DNA of 64,000 bases from Salvator merianae. Taxonomy: Eukaryota; Chordata; Lepidosauria; Squamata; Teiidae. The stretch spans positions 137,244,941 to 137,308,940 of the forward strand of contig QVOM02000034.1 of NCBI GenBank assembly GCA_003586115.2, written 5' to 3'. This document shows, one piece after another, positions 1 to 27,019 of this stretch; within the stretch, counting starts at the first letter, position 1, and each line of letters begins with the position of its first letter. Below the pieces are notes generated by a model. It had not been told where the DNA came from and made no database searches. It worked only from the letters and a program-made list of their open reading frames with translations. The position numbers were made by a program, and so were the translations under genes.

Positions 1-8279
<8,279 letters not shown>

Positions 8280-8636
8280 TTAGTTGGAGACTGGACTCGA
8301 ATCGGTCTTGTAAGTTATACAGCCTGGATTCTGACTTCTGCCTAGGCACCGTGTCTTTCTGATCAACTGTCGTGGGTTGCCTGCAAGTGGTGCTATCTTA
8401 GAAATTACAGAAGTAGACTCCTGAACTTCCTTTAGCATGAGCTGATGTTCCTTGTGCACATGTACAAATGATCTACATTCAGTAGTTAGGAGGTCTACTT
8501 TTGTCTCAGTATCATTTTGTTTATGGAATATTGCCTTGACTGTCTCAGCTGTAATTAAGCAGTAATTGCTGAGAAACCCCATGGGGAAAAGGTTCTTCAA
8601 AGAAGATTTCTGCATAGGGGCTGTATCATCTGGCAA
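8280..8636 (-). mobile_element. Possible L1-type LINE ORF1 coiled-coil fragment
   Basis: A 118-codon open frame on the minus strand reads as a hydrophilic coiled-coil-like stretch (around KQNDTETKVDLLTTECRS, then HKEHQLMLKEVQESTSVISK). It is followed by a segment resembling the loop after the coiled coil of L1-type ORF1 RNA-binding proteins (KIAPLAGNPRQ...RCLG). The resemblance is to general heptad pattern and spacing, not to a diagnostic catalytic motif. The frame opens with an ATG and runs to a stop, but no RNA-recognition domain can be read after it. It could also be chance open sequence. Orientation is opposite to KIFAP3. Confidence 0.3.
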
Positions 8637-10089
8637 CCCAATCTTGAATAACAGAGAAGTAGTAGAAGTTTCAATTATACTCTCTTCTAAATTCTGATTA
8701 TTGTTAGTTTTTGAGGAGGGAGAAGGGAGAGAGGAATTAAGCTCTCAAATATCAGAATATCCCATGCTATAAAATGCTCTGTGTCTGTGGGGATTCTGTT
8801 CTGGGAGATACAACACATTTCCTTTTTGATTGTCACCTACATGACAATATTAGGGATTGCTAGCTAACTTCTCTTTCAGTAAATTATATGTCTTCCAACA
8901 TCAAAGCAAAAATGTACATATAACTCTGAGGCTCATACCAATACACTACAACGGGGGTGGCTTTATATGTTATGGAATCTATCACATTGGAGAAGTCTGT
9001 CTTGGAGAGGATGTTACAATTTGATGTTTCTAGTTCTATTGTTTCTACTATTTTTGTTAATATTTGTTTTTATGTGGGTTGATATTGTCAGATGACTAAT
9101 CAGTAAAGACTTGTTGAACTGCCATTGAAAAAAGTAAGACTTGGCAGTGTTGAAAAGCATCGCTCGACACTGTGGAAGTTATTCTTACTGAATATGTATA
9201 TGCAGTAAAGGGCATTTGTGTGTAATTCATATATGTGCTGTACTCCCACTTGTAGCAATTAAAAGAACCTAATCAAGCCAAGCAAAGGGATATATTACGG
9301 GTTTGTATCAAAGCCAGAGTAATAATCATAAGATGTGAAATTATTATTTTTTACATTTTAGTAGTGCTTACTCCCATTTGTCAGCTCAGATGTCTCATAG
9401 AGCTAAAACAACTTAAATAATGTATAATAAAATCTTAAATACAGAAATACAAAGTATTGTAATAGGTGCATCCAGGTAGCACAATTCTTATTGCTCAAAA
9501 GTCTGACTGGAGATATATCTTAATTGATGATGGAAGATTAATAATTGGAAAGATGGATTTCCATAAAAAGAGCTTTATAATTGTGGGAGAGGGGGTTCAC
9601 TGATAAGGCAGCAGTTGTCAGCACGTAATGAAGCATCATTCTAAAGAAAGACCTCCTGTAGTACTCTTAAGAGTATGGATGAGAATTTCTTCAGGGATTT
9701 GAAAACTGAGCTAGTTAAGGTATTAACTGTTGTAGAAAGTGTAGGGAGAAAAGCACAATGGGTGTTGCCTCCTTTGTACCATTCTAGAAGAGTGTCAGGA
9801 AGTGCCTTTCAACTATAAATTCATTTGGCATCTTGTCAGTCTCCAGTTCCTTTGTTGCTCTTGTTCCGGAGGAGCCACGCTTGGATCTTCATGGTTCTGG
9901 TTTATTTAGGGAGAGGAGGGAGGAACTGAGGAGATCCAAGAATACTAGCTACATTATGTCTCTGCCGTGTTTCCTCTGCAGATCCTTCTCAAAGGATTGG
10001 GTTCCCATTCACTTACCTAGTCTTGGAGGCATCCACACACCATTCTAGGCTTGGACTTTTTGCTGACCCTCTCTGACAAGTAAAGTGCC
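8637..10089 (+). other. Intron sequence, nothing recognised
   Basis: AT-rich intron sequence. From about 9830 the base composition rises and several overlapping short open frames appear. These may be the 5' part of the DIRS-type element that follows, but no motif fixes its left edge. Confidence 0.4.
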
Positions 10090-11146
10090 TTCAACACATT
10101 GTGGCTATGCACTCTCAAGGTCTTCATATCAAGAAACACCTGTCCTCAGCAACTCAGTATTCCTCTGCCTCAGTTAAACCTCACCTGGCTATTTTTCAGC
10201 AGAGCATTTGCTGGCTCCTGTCTTGTTTGCTCCTCAGTTGTCATTTGTGGATGCCCTCCCTGCTTCAGAAAGCCAGTGCCTACCCTTTGCTGATATGCAG
10301 CCTTCAGCTGGAAACGTATGTGCTGCAATGCCCACACTTTTCATGTTGCTGCAGCTCTCCTCTCCCCATCTCAGCCTGGGCAGCCAAGCTTTGTGCTGCA
10401 GTATGAAGGATTTCTGTGCCTTTAGGCAGGAGCTTAAAGCACGGTGCAGAGCATGCTTCCCTATGTCATCATCAAGCAGCAGTTCCCTAAAAACTAGACG
10501 TTGGCATTGGAGCTGCAACAGCCATTCTTCCCATGCTGCCCATCGTGCCAACCACTGAGGCAAGAATTTTTTTTCCTCTTCATCCTCACTGTCATTTTCT
10601 AGCAGGAACTGGCATAAGGCTTTAACATTGCATAGACATCTCTGCCCAAACTATCTAGCCACACTCAAGTCTTTGAGATCTCAACCAGCTCTTTAGGACA
10701 GATTGATATCATGGCCTGTATCACATCCACTCCAGGAATCCCTGCCAGGTGACCAACCCTTTCCTGGATTGACTTTCTCATTCAACTTGTTCTGTCTCTT
10801 ATCCATCATCTTGTTCTCATACAAACTACCTGTTTTGCATTCTGATCCAGCATCTCATTCTTACATCACTGTCCAAGATGCTAGCTGAACAGTCAATTCT
10901 TATGCAAAAAGTGTAGCTTCAGCACAACTGGATAATGCTTGCCAAATTGTTGTTCAGCCTGCTAATCACCATCAGAAACATAAGAGAACCCATTGCTCTC
11001 ACTTCAGGAGAGTTTCTTTGAGGCGGCACCCAGGCTGTTTAATCTGGAAAATTTCCAACACTGTACTCTAATGTGTTGAGCACCCTTAATTTGATACCTC
11101 ATCAGGATACATCAGCTGAAGCCGCCAAGGAGGTGGCAGTTCTAAT

Positions 11147-11186
11147 GTGGGGGGATTGGTGGGGGGATTGGTGGGGGGATTGGTGG
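11147..11186 (+). repeat. 12-bp G-rich minisatellite, 3.3 copies
   Basis: Three perfect tandem copies of GTGGGGGGATTG plus a partial fourth (GTGG). Each unit carries a run of six G. It lies in the upstream part of the DIRS-A remnant. Confidence 0.9.
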
Positions 11187-11289
11187 TTAGAGCGACTCCA
11201 TTCCCCCAGACCTTTCATACATGTTTTTTAAGGAATAAAATAACCTAGCTAAACCAATTTGCTTAACACCATTTTCAAAAAATGTGTCA

Positions 11290-11870
11290 GTCTGCTGAGT
11301 CTGGCATGTGGAAGATCCCCTTATCAATGTCCTAATTTACAGGTGGTCTCCAGATCAGCCATGCTTCAGGGTAGACATTGTGTTCTTGCATATTTTAGAC
11401 AAAACTCTGACATCCAACTTAAATAAGACCTTTGAAGCCAATTTTTTGGTATTAAGAACATTGGCCAGCAACCCAATATTTTCTTATGCTGCATTTAAGA
11501 GAACAGACAAGATCTTGTTCAGCTCCTTATCAGTATGTATGCCAGCACAAAGCCTTGATTCTTTTTGCTGACTCAGCCCTGGACTCTATGCTTCTCTCAG
11601 CAAGATTGATGAGTTATTCTGTGGCATTCATTATGGTTCAACTATTGTTCTGTGGATGCTAACCCCCAAGAACAGTGGTGTTAAAACTGTTCAAAATATA
11701 TCTGGGGATCATGTTGTCAAAGACATTCTTGTCAAGACCAAAGGCTGTGGAAGGACTCAAGATTTGCCTTGTGTTGTTCTTCCTTTTGTTCCTCCCACTC
11801 ACTCTTTTAACCCAAAGGAAAATGATGAGCAAAATTATGGACAAATAGGGTTGTCAGTTCAACTATGAAA
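11290..11870 (+). pseudogene. DIRS-A gag-like remnant
   Basis: Two adjacent frames (11308-11571 and 11656-11868) match the C-terminal half of the gag-type ORF1 of DIRS elements. A stretch with FLHILDKTLTSNLNKTFEAN corresponds to the segment in DIRS-B at about 26460-26700 that reads DRKMEVTLKKYFEADSL. The terminal part, DHVVKDILVKTKGCGR, is the counterpart of DHALDSVLIETKDKK in DIRS-B near 26900. Stops and shifts separate the blocks. Identification rests mainly on this internal match between the two copies. Confidence 0.5.
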
Positions 11871-11989
11871 ACTCCTCAGGAAGAATCACAGCTCCCATCT
11901 ACTTCAGCCAGCAGGGTAGCTGAGCACATATTTGCTGCAGTTCCACTTCATACAGCTGGATTGTTAGCACTGTTTCAGAAGATTGTTAG

Positions 11990-12660
11990 AGTTTGTTAAT
12001 TCTCCTCTGCCCAGGTTTATCCCCCTTCCGCTGCTGAAAGATTCTGCCAAGAAGATTGTAGTGTCCCAGACAGTTCAACATCTGATAAACATTGGGGCCT
12101 TTGAACCAGTTCCAATGACATAAAGGGGTTGGGGGCTGTGTTCAGTTTTCTTTGTTGTTCCGAAAAGAAATGGCAGTTGATTTCCATTTTAGATTAGAAA
12201 TAAGTTAATAAGTTTATTTTAAAAAGTTAAATTTAAAATGGAGAATTTATCTATTATCTATTATCTATTATCTATTCATTTCAGATCTTTCAGAGATGTG
12301 TGTGTAGGAAAAGTTTTTCTTTCATTTTGCTGTTGATCGGGAACACTAGCACCCTTCTTTTCGGGTTGTCATCTTCCCCTTTTGGAGACCCTACAGTTAC
12401 GAGGGGTCGCATTGTATGCATATCTAAACAACATCTTAGTCTTCTTTCTTCCCAAGAAAAACATAACATTGAGCTAATGTTGTAGGTGGTCTCTTCCCAT
12501 GGTTTCTTGATGAGAAAAGATCCCTTAGAACGTCACAAGTCATTGGCTGTCTAGTGGTTCAAACTGATATAATATCTGTTGGTATTGCCCCTTCCAGTGA
12601 TAGAGTGGACAGTGTTCTTACCACCACAAGTCAGGTCACCCTCCCCCAGAAGATTTGGGC
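11990..12660 (+). pseudogene. DIRS-A reverse transcriptase remnant
   Basis: Readable RT pieces in order: the N-terminal block IVVSQTVQHLINIGAFEPVP; then, after a stop, SVFFVVPKRNGS, matching the usual FLVPKKDGG-type block; then FKMENLSI, matching the conserved FKMESL block; then GLSSSPFGDP, corresponding to the LPFGLSTAP-type block; then the catalytic motif C region read as AYLNNILV at about 12416-12440. The YLDD-type box is therefore mutated to YLNN, losing both aspartates. The segment between FKMENLSI and GLSSSPFGDP, where motif A should be, is missing or unreadable and is occupied by a 7-bp microsatellite. The element is dead. Confidence 0.65.
12249..12276 (+). repeat. (ATCTATT)4 microsatellite
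   Basis: Four perfect copies of the heptamer ATCTATT. It sits inside the DIRS-A reverse transcriptase remnant, immediately after the conserved FKMENLSI block. Confidence 0.95.
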
Positions 12661-13974
12661 TTCCTGTCCTGGTGGGGTAGTCAATGAAACTTAGTTAATC
12701 CCCCCAAATTTGTTGTTACCACTGATACAGGGGCTGAATTGTTGGGGGAATAGATGAGCCCTTGGCAGCAGCCTTATGGTTTGGTTAAAAGGCATGTAAG
12801 TATGCTTATGGCCTTGGAAGGAGAAATCAACTCCTTGGGAATCCAGATGGGTCTCTCCAGCAAACTTCACCTTGAGGCTCTTCCTTTGTCTGGCTTTCTC
12901 TGCCTCTGGTCCAGCTCCACACAAATGGGACAGGCTCGGAGCCTGTGCAGAGCCATTGTCTTGGTACCCAAGTCAGGACTCTTTAGGGAAAGGCAGACCC
13001 AGTTGGTGTTGCATGCCAGGATGGATGTGAGGACATATGAGCTCTTCTGTCTTGTCACCTTCCTGCCTTACTTGAGTTCCTTTTAGTGGCAACTGTTGTT
13101 ATCCACTTGGGAACTGCACTTGACAAGTGGGACCACTTTGTCCCTTGTCCCCACCCTAGCTGTCCTGGTTCTGACTGCCTAGGACCTCAGACCTCCCAAT
13201 GGTGCATCTGGCCCAGCACCCACTCAGCTTATGGTAATTCTGGCTCTGGCTCAGTGGCATTGGCAGCAGCTCTCAGCAGCCCAACTAATGAAGTTGCAAG
13301 AGGGATGGCTTAAAGCCCCTGTAGCAACAGCATTGACTCATTCTGTCCAGGTTCATCTGTGCAATGTCATGCTTCACTTCTGCTTGGATGTGTGCCTAGA
13401 GTGCAGCACTTTAGAGAGGCACTTAGCAGGAGTATACAGGGGAGTATCGCAGCAGAGCAGGCTGGAGACCTGAGCCAGAGTGACCTTGCAATGAGTCAGT
13501 AGTCACAGATCTTGTGGATATCCCTGGTGAAGGTTCCTGTTCCTTTCTTTGGTATTCTAAGAGCTGTATGCACAGTGTCCCAGGACTCATTGGGCTCAGC
13601 TGTCCTCCACTGTCATTCTGTCTGTGCCCAATGGCACTTCACCAGGCAGAAGACCCAGCTTTCACTCAGAGCATCCTATCATCACTTCCTCTTGTGAGCA
13701 TGAATGCTGCATTTCCGTTACCTGGAAGTCACAGCTCATCCTTTTGACTTGTCAGCCTGGTCTCCTGTGTGTCTCATTGCTCTCCCCATAGCAGCTTTTC
13801 TCAAATGTATCTTCCCCCAATCAAAAGCATGTATCACCAGCTACACTCTTGAGGCTGGAACTGAGTAGCAGTCTGAAGCGCCATTCTGCTTTGGTTCTCA
13901 GATAGGAATGGTGCAGAAGCGACTAGAAGGGGAGATCAAGAGCTCGAAACTGTACTTTCAAAATAAGTCTCCCG

Positions 13975-14350
13975 CCTAGATGTTTTCTAGGAATATGGCA
14001 GGATAGAGCCCATTCAATAAATTGGTTGGAGCTTAAGGCGATCAAATTGGCCCTCTGTGCCTTCCTCCTCTTTGGGGTGGGGTCCTACATTTTAGTATTT
14101 ATTGATAACTCCACAGTCAAGTTCTACATCACCAGTTGACGTGTCACAAAGTCTCTTTTGTAGAAAATTTTCATTTGCAGTCAAATTCACTTTCTGTTTC
14201 TTTTGATTCTGCATATTCAAGGATTGGAAAATACAAAAGTGGACATTTAAGTCCACCATCATCTTCCCACTTCTGAATGGTCCCTTAAATGACCTGGTGC
14301 AGCTTTGGGGCATTCTGACAATGGACCTGTTCACAACAGCATGCAAGAAC
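13975..14350 (+). pseudogene. DIRS-A RNase H remnant
   Basis: The + strand reads INWLELKAIKLALCAFLLFG and, after a short gap, VFIDNSTVKFYI. This is the DIRS/LTR-type RNase H arrangement with the conserved Glu in the LELKAI helix and an Asp in the following FIDNSTV strand. About 250 bp downstream, at about 14318-14350, MDLFTTACKNN corresponds to the conserved VDLFATPxNxQ box that follows RNase H in DIRS elements. Frame breaks separate the pieces. Confidence 0.65.
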
Positions 14351-14984
14351 AATAGTTCCAGGGTTTTTTTATCCTTCTAGAGGGACTCCTAAACACCTGG
14401 CAGAGATGCCCTTCTAATAGCCCTAGCAACTGCTTTCTGCATCAGCTCTGCACCTTCTGGACCATCTTGGGAGGCTGTGGTACAGCACTGACACTGGATA
14501 TGTGCATCCTCTCCTAGTGCACTCCAGATGTTCCTAGAGGAATAACAAGGAATCAAGAATGACTATGCTTACTCCACCCCACCCTACCACAGACAGAGTA
14601 CAATCCTATGTAGACTGTTGATTTGTCCCTCCATTTGTCCCATCCCTTAATCAAAGAAACATTTTGAGGTTTGGGCACTTATCCAGACCCTGACTGTTTC
14701 CAGGCATCAGCTGCACCTCGTTCAATTGGTATAGAACAATAGATCTGGGAATCATTAGCATTTTGAGAACACAATACACCAAAACTCAGTAGCTTCATTT
14801 GTATGGCCTTGAAAGACAGAATAGGATCCTGTGAGACCAAACAGTTTTGAAATTGTGAACTGCCACTCCCAACCTGCATTTCTAACTCTGAAACTGCAGA
14901 ATTAGTTCAGAAGGTTACTGTCTCTGAGTGGATTATTTTATTTGTTTCTCAACCTTCAAGGAAACTTCTCCAGTTAGCCACCTG

Positions 14985-15085
14985 TTTTTAACCTTGCTTG
15001 TAAGCTTTATTGTAAACTGCTTCGACATTTTGGTGTAAAGAAATGGTATAGAGCTACTTTAAATAAGTAAAACGAATAAGGTGTG
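14985..15085 (+). mobile_element. LINE/SINE 3' tail (L2-like), + strand
   Basis: The phrase TTATTGTAAACTGCTTCGAC, followed by an A-rich end with AATAAG repeats, resembles the tail shared by L2-type LINEs and related SINEs (a 'GTAAGCCGCTTTGAG...ATAAATAAA' pattern). It is short and diverged. Confidence 0.35.
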
Positions 15086-15887
15086 GTAGTTGGCTAATTT
15101 ATTCCTCTAGTACATGTTAGATTTACAATGCATTCAGACATATAATGAACTGCCATGCTGGATATGAAATACCGGGCTGGATTAGCAAAGATATCTTAGG
15201 AGTGGATGTCAAGATCCTTCAGAGAATTTTTATGACAGGGCTCTCCAAATTCATCTCCAAGGTCATCATAGGCAGGGAGACTTTCATTCAAGTAAGTTGC
15301 CAGCATAATCCTGTTTCTTGTTTTTTCACCCAGTACTAACAATAAGAACTTGATATGGGAGACAGAAATGTAGTAGAAATGATGGTGACTTAAGACCCAG
15401 CCTTACAGTCCATGCTGGTGCTGTATTAAGTATCCCATAACTGTCTTAGATGGACACACAGCTGGTTCATGTCTTGCTTGCCAACTCAGTCTCAGTATTT
15501 CAAGTTGGGCATTTTCTTTCTTTATTTACAGAATTCTTTGTTATATATTGCACTGCTAGTGACTGCTAATTTATTTTGCCTTCCATGCTACCTGTTTCCT
15601 ATAAGCTTCTGGTCTGTAGCTAGTTAATTCTTCTTGATCCTTCTTAAAAATTATTCGTCCATAAAGTGGTGCTGCTATGTAGTTTTTTTCTCTTTAATTC
15701 ATGTCCTGTCTCCTGCAAAAGTTGAACAACACTTTGAACTAATATGTTTAGTTACAATGCTATGAATATAAGGTAGGATTCCTCCTAAAATGTGTCCATT
15801 TTAGTACTGTCCTGATATTTAGTATTGTGTTGTTCTTTTAGCAAGTGACTTGAATTTTCTAATGGTGTGAATTTTATGACTTGATAG

Positions 15888-19862
<3,975 letters not shown>

Positions 19863-20230
19863 TTGAATGATAATAAATCAGATGGTCCTAGGGATAAAGC
19901 AACACAGTATTTTGAAGTCAAAACTAGAACAACAACTTTATGTATTATAGAATGGGACACTTTTAAAGATTTTGAGGTTGAATTATTGCTTATTCCTTAT
20001 GCATCTTGTAAGAAAAGAAATTTAATACAAGTAACCAAGCTGAAAGATAAATTGAAAAATCTTTTAACAGAATTTAGATTGGGTCCTGCACTGGATCTTT
20101 ACTGAAACAACTAAACTTAAATAATATTCAGCTACAGATGGTTGAATTTGCTTTTTGTTTGCACCAGAAACAAATTTGGATGGATAATAGCAAATTGTTT
20201 AAAACAAATGATGATGATGATGAAGATGAT
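19863..20230 (+). mobile_element. L1-type LINE ORF2 fragment
   Basis: The frame at 19863-20105 reads CIIEWDTFKDFEVELLLIPY and then ASCKKRNLIQVTKLKDKLKN. Just past its stop it continues in another frame as NNIQLQMVEFAFCLHQKQIW followed by MDNSKLFK. The pattern (a W-DTFK-like block, then a basic SYAxxKKR helix, then a helix with EFA..L.Q..W....K) fits the linker between endonuclease and reverse transcriptase of L1-type ORF2. No catalytic residue is included, so the call is by family pattern only. A (GAT)n-like tract follows at 20205-20229. Confidence 0.4.
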
Positions 20231-22589
<2,359 letters not shown>

Positions 22590-22990
22590 GGACGCTGGTT
22601 ATCTGAAGGAGTCCCTTCTCCTATAAAGACTTGCTCGAGTACTGAGATCTCAAAAAGAGGGCCTTCTTGTAGTCCTTCCTCTCTCGGAGGTGCAAGGGGC
22701 ATAGAAATGCAGGAGGGTCTTTTCTGTGGTGGCCCACAGACTCTAGAACAGCCATCCTATGGAGATTTGTCAGGCGCCTATATTACATGGTTTTCGATGC
22801 CTGGTTAAAACATAACTCTTCACCCAGGTCTTTGATGTTTAGTTTATTCTGGGTGTTGTCCTGCTCGACAAGGGGGTGGTGGCTGTATTTTAAATATGTT
22901 TTAAGAATATTCTATATGCTTTATCATTTTATTATTCCAAGTTGCCCTAGGACTTTTTGGTGAAGGACAGGATATAAATACTTAAATTTT
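22590..22990 (+). mobile_element. L2-type LINE 3' fragment, + strand
   Basis: The + strand reads, with a frame change, the C-terminal end of an L2-type ORF2 (FCGGPQTLEQPS in one frame; the counterpart at 56456 is FSVVAPRLWNTLP). A 3' UTR-like segment follows, ending in GGTGAAGGACAGGATATAAA TACTTAAA at about 22960-22985. The arrangement (end of RT ORF, ~150 bp, short A-rich tail) matches the better preserved L2 at 56400-56731. It is 5'-truncated. Confidence 0.55.
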
Positions 22991-23134
22991 TTTAAAAAAT
23001 TCCTAATATATCTCTTAAAAAGAGTTAGTAGAACTGACTTTCAGATGACGGACAGAATGAGAAAGGAAATCAGCATTAAAAGGGTTTGTTTTACTTTGAA
23101 GCCTTTCTATCTATTTTATCCTTTTTTTTCCTCC

Positions 23135-23205
23135 ATGCTTTTGTGTTACTAGTGTTGCCTTGCCTAATCATTAAAGGCAAGGCAACACTAAAAAGACAAA
23201 AGCAT
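23135..23205. repeat. 31-bp inverted repeat with 9-base loop
   Basis: The left arm 23135-23165 and right arm 23175-23205 are reverse complements at about 27 of 31 positions, including a perfect inner core (TAGTGTTGCCTTGCCT / AGGCAAGGCAACACTA). They enclose the loop AATCATTAA. This is a strong cruciform/hairpin former between KIFAP3 exons. Confidence 0.9.
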
Positions 23206-23239
23206 TGATATTTTTATGTTATGTTTTTACGGTTTGTTA

Positions 23240-23345
23240 TTTATTTGTATTTCTGTCCCGCCCTATACCCAAGGGTCTCAGGACGGGTCACAGTAAAACT
23301 AATAAAAATACAATTAAAATGAACTAATTAAAGCAACAATAAAAG
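23240..23345 (-). mobile_element. L2-type LINE 3' tail, minus strand
   Basis: The phrase TTATTTATTTGTATTTCTGT, then CCCGCCCTATACCCAAGGGT, then CTCAGGACGGGTCACA is the reverse complement of the L2 tail at 56665-56731 (CCCGCCCTGAGACCTTCGGG... followed by an AAAT run). Only the extreme 3' end is present, as is usual for 5'-truncated LINEs or SINEs that borrow that tail. Confidence 0.6.
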
Positions 23346-24203
<858 letters not shown>

Positions 24204-24399
24204 TGAGAATGCTCATTTCAACATATTAGATTTAAATTCAGCTTCCTAATACTTGTTCATGATGAAATGTAACCTAAAATTAGTTCATAGATATTGGCAA
24301 CCAATTCCATAATATATTTTATGAAAAGTAGTGTTGTGGCCATTAAGTGGTGATTTCCCTTGCAGTATTCTAAATTCAAACTAATTTAAATGACTTTTT

Positions 24400-27019
24400 C
24401 CTCAGTCGTCATTGGAAAGAATGTCCCCATGGTGTGTGTTCCATGCTCAACCCGATGCTGACTGTAAGTGGTGCAAGCCTAATGAATAAAAAGGCTGCTT
24501 CTTTGTCACCTCACCTGAAGCATAAAGTGCTGGGGATCACTTGCCTTTGCCCGCCAGCCTCTTCTCCATTTTTCTCTGCCTACTTGTTTCCCCACGCAGT
24601 GGGGAAGACACGGCTTTTTCTCCTGGACCTCTCAAGGTTCCACCTCGGGTATGATCCCCACCCTTCCCTGTCATCATGGGCAGCTCTCACCAGATTAGCG
24701 GCATCCATTTTAAACAGCGACAAGACTTCTTCAACTTCTCTGGGTGAGTACTTTTCCTGGGACTAGAAACATTCCCATTTATGGGCATATCTCTCCTGGC
24801 TGGACTCGGAGTCCTTCTCACCCTCGGCTTGTTAGGCCAGTGGCATTTTTTCCTCAGATGGGGAATAGATTCAGCCCTTTTTATTTCCGGACCATAAGGC
24901 CTTCAGAGTCTCTCCCCTCACCTGCGTGGATCAGGGAGGGGGCATGGTGAGGTAGCTTGGTTGTCAGCTCTTCATTTTTTAAATGGCTTCACTGTTTGGA
25001 ACTAACTAATTTTGCCTCCCTGTTGTCCCCGGGTTCCTCTGTTGCCACTGGTCAGATGGGCATTTATGGGACCCTTCAGGTTGCAGCCTCACCTGTTCAG
25101 TGGCAGCCAGGTGTGTCTGTGTGGTGGTTCGCCTCGGGGAGCAGTACTGACCTTTAGAAGGGCTGGCCCATGTTTTCCCCATCTTTCTGCTGGCTTGCTA
25201 CTGTCGCTGCCACTGTTGCTCACTGGGGGGCAGATTGTTTTGAATGATAAGATAGATGGTAGGCTCCTTTCCTTTGCTCAGGGCAGGCAGTGCAGTCCTA
25301 GCACATCTCATCGTATCTCCAGTCAGTTGAGCTGGGTAATGCTTTTTCCTTCTCTGTGGACTAGCTCTTCTCACAACCTGGATACCTGGCCTGTTTTCCA
25401 GCCATGGCATCAGTTCCAAGGACTGCACACTAGTCCCTTGGTACACTGGTCCTTAAACTGCTATTGTTCTCTCAGCCTTTGGGGAAGTTTGTTCCCTTAA
25501 TGGGAGGGGAGAGCTCTCCTATGGCACCATCTTGTGGTACAGGGGCTCAGGACACCAGGAAGCTTTTCAGGTGTCCTGTTATTTCTTGACTTTCACTCTC
25601 CTTTTTCTTCTTTTCCAACTGCTAATCATCTGGTAGTGCCCCCTCTGGATCCCCAACTCACTGATGGGATCACAGATGTCTTCTTTTACACAATGCTGTT
25701 CTTAGCATGTACAAGACTTATCTCAGCCATTGGTCCAGCCAGCTCAAGGCCCACCATCTACCCTGGGTCTCCCTTTGACAGTACCTTCATTCAGTCTCAC
25801 ATACAACTGAATCAAGTGTTGGTAGAAGATCACTTTCTGGAACCTTCCCATGCCTGACAATCGCATAAACGAGATCACAAGCACAACGAACATGATTTTG
25901 CTAAGTTTGTGTCACAGTTTCTACCTTCTATCTCTGCTTCTTCAGTCATCTCTCAAGCACCTTCTGTTCCTCAAGCTCAACAGTCTGTTCAAACTAACCA
26001 GCCTTCAAAGCTTGCTTACCACAAATCTCATAACTGTAATCTCAGGTCTTCTTCCTCTGATTCTTGTTCTTCAGAAAGATCTGCTTCAGGTCAGTCCTCC
26101 TCTGCTCTGGAATATTCTGATCTCTCCCGTGGTGAAATCTCTTCTTCCTATTACAATGATGATGGTCTTCATCATTCCCATCAGCAGTCCTCTAGCTTAT
26201 TCAAGATAGATGACTTCTCCAAATTTGTGCCTAAAATCTTTCAATCTCTAGACTTAACTGTTCTAGCTATAGTGGGCCCCAAGACTCTTCTGATGTGGCT
26301 GTTGCCTTACTCTTGGTATCTCCTAAGCCTTCCTCATTTTTTTCCATCCCCAAACCTTTCGAAGATATGATCCTGACAAACTGGGAGTGTCCTAAGGCTT
26401 CTAAACCTCTGCCAGATCTCACGAGTGGTTTGTGTTGGACCCCAAGGCCTGGGACATGAGAACGGTATGTCTTGTTGATGCCCCAGTCACCGGAATACTG
26501 TCTAAATCCGTCACTCCTTCTGATGATGATTGTCTGCTTCAGGATCAAGCAGACAGAAAGATGGAAGTGACTCTGAAGAAATACTTTGAAGCAGATTCCT
26601 TGACCTTGCACTTTGCAGTTCATGTTTCTCTCTTTGCTCATGCCAGTGTTAAATGGTTTGATAAATTAGTTTCAGAAGGTGCTGTTGCTCCCTCCACTAA
26701 AACTCTGGACAAGGATATATAGATGCTCTTCACTGTTATTGCTGTTGCCATGCCAGATGACATGACCCTTGCTGCATGGGTTATCATCCATTCAGTGTCA
26801 GCAGAGTGAACACTTTGGCTGAAATTCTAGATGGAAAACGCTCAAGCTTGTAACAACATTGCTTCTAAACGTTTCAAAGAAATCAAACCTTTTGGGGATC
26901 ATGCCCTGGATTCTGTCTTGATAGAAACCAAGGATAAGAAGACGACAATGCCCTCTCATCATCTTTCTCAAACAGATCAGCACCTTAACAATGATATTAG
27001 ATACAGATGGAGTGAGCTT
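24400..27019 (+). pseudogene. DIRS-B gag-type ORF1 remnant
   Basis: A near-N-terminal C-x2-C-type cluster (about 24437-24480) is followed by a long low-complexity middle. That middle includes a serine/glutamine-rich stretch at about 25909-26220 (SSSSDSCSSERSASGQSSSA). The conserved gag-like C-terminal half follows: VDAPVTGILSK, DRKMEVTLKKYFEADSL, LHFAVHVSLFAHASVKWFDK and DHALDSVLIETKDKK, at about 26470-26945. These blocks correspond in order to the gag-like C-terminus of DIRS-A. Frames change several times. The open frame stops where the CR1 3' end begins. Confidence 0.6.

Larger units (their letters stand above)
10090..14880 (+). mobile_element. DIRS-type retrotransposon remnant (DIRS-A)
   Basis: A decayed plus-strand element recognised from protein remnants in the order expected for vertebrate DIRS retrotransposons. 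Gag-like sequence lies at about 11300-11870, reverse transcriptase at about 12000-12660, and RNase H followed by the downstream DIRS domain at about 13980-14500. DIRS elements integrate with a tyrosine recombinase; none is recognisable here, so the 3' end appears lost. The reading frame changes many times and contains many stops. Both borders are approximate: the left edge is set only by composition and short frames, and the right edge by the last weak RT/RH-type peptide around 14700-14880. A related but differently preserved copy (DIRS-B) lies at 24400-31056. Confidence 0.55.

Noticed and set aside
10208..10563. Overlapping open frames on both strands (116 and 109 codons)
   Set aside because: Cys/Ser-rich on the plus strand without a defined finger motif; probably part of the decayed DIRS-A upstream region or chance, not a separate gene.
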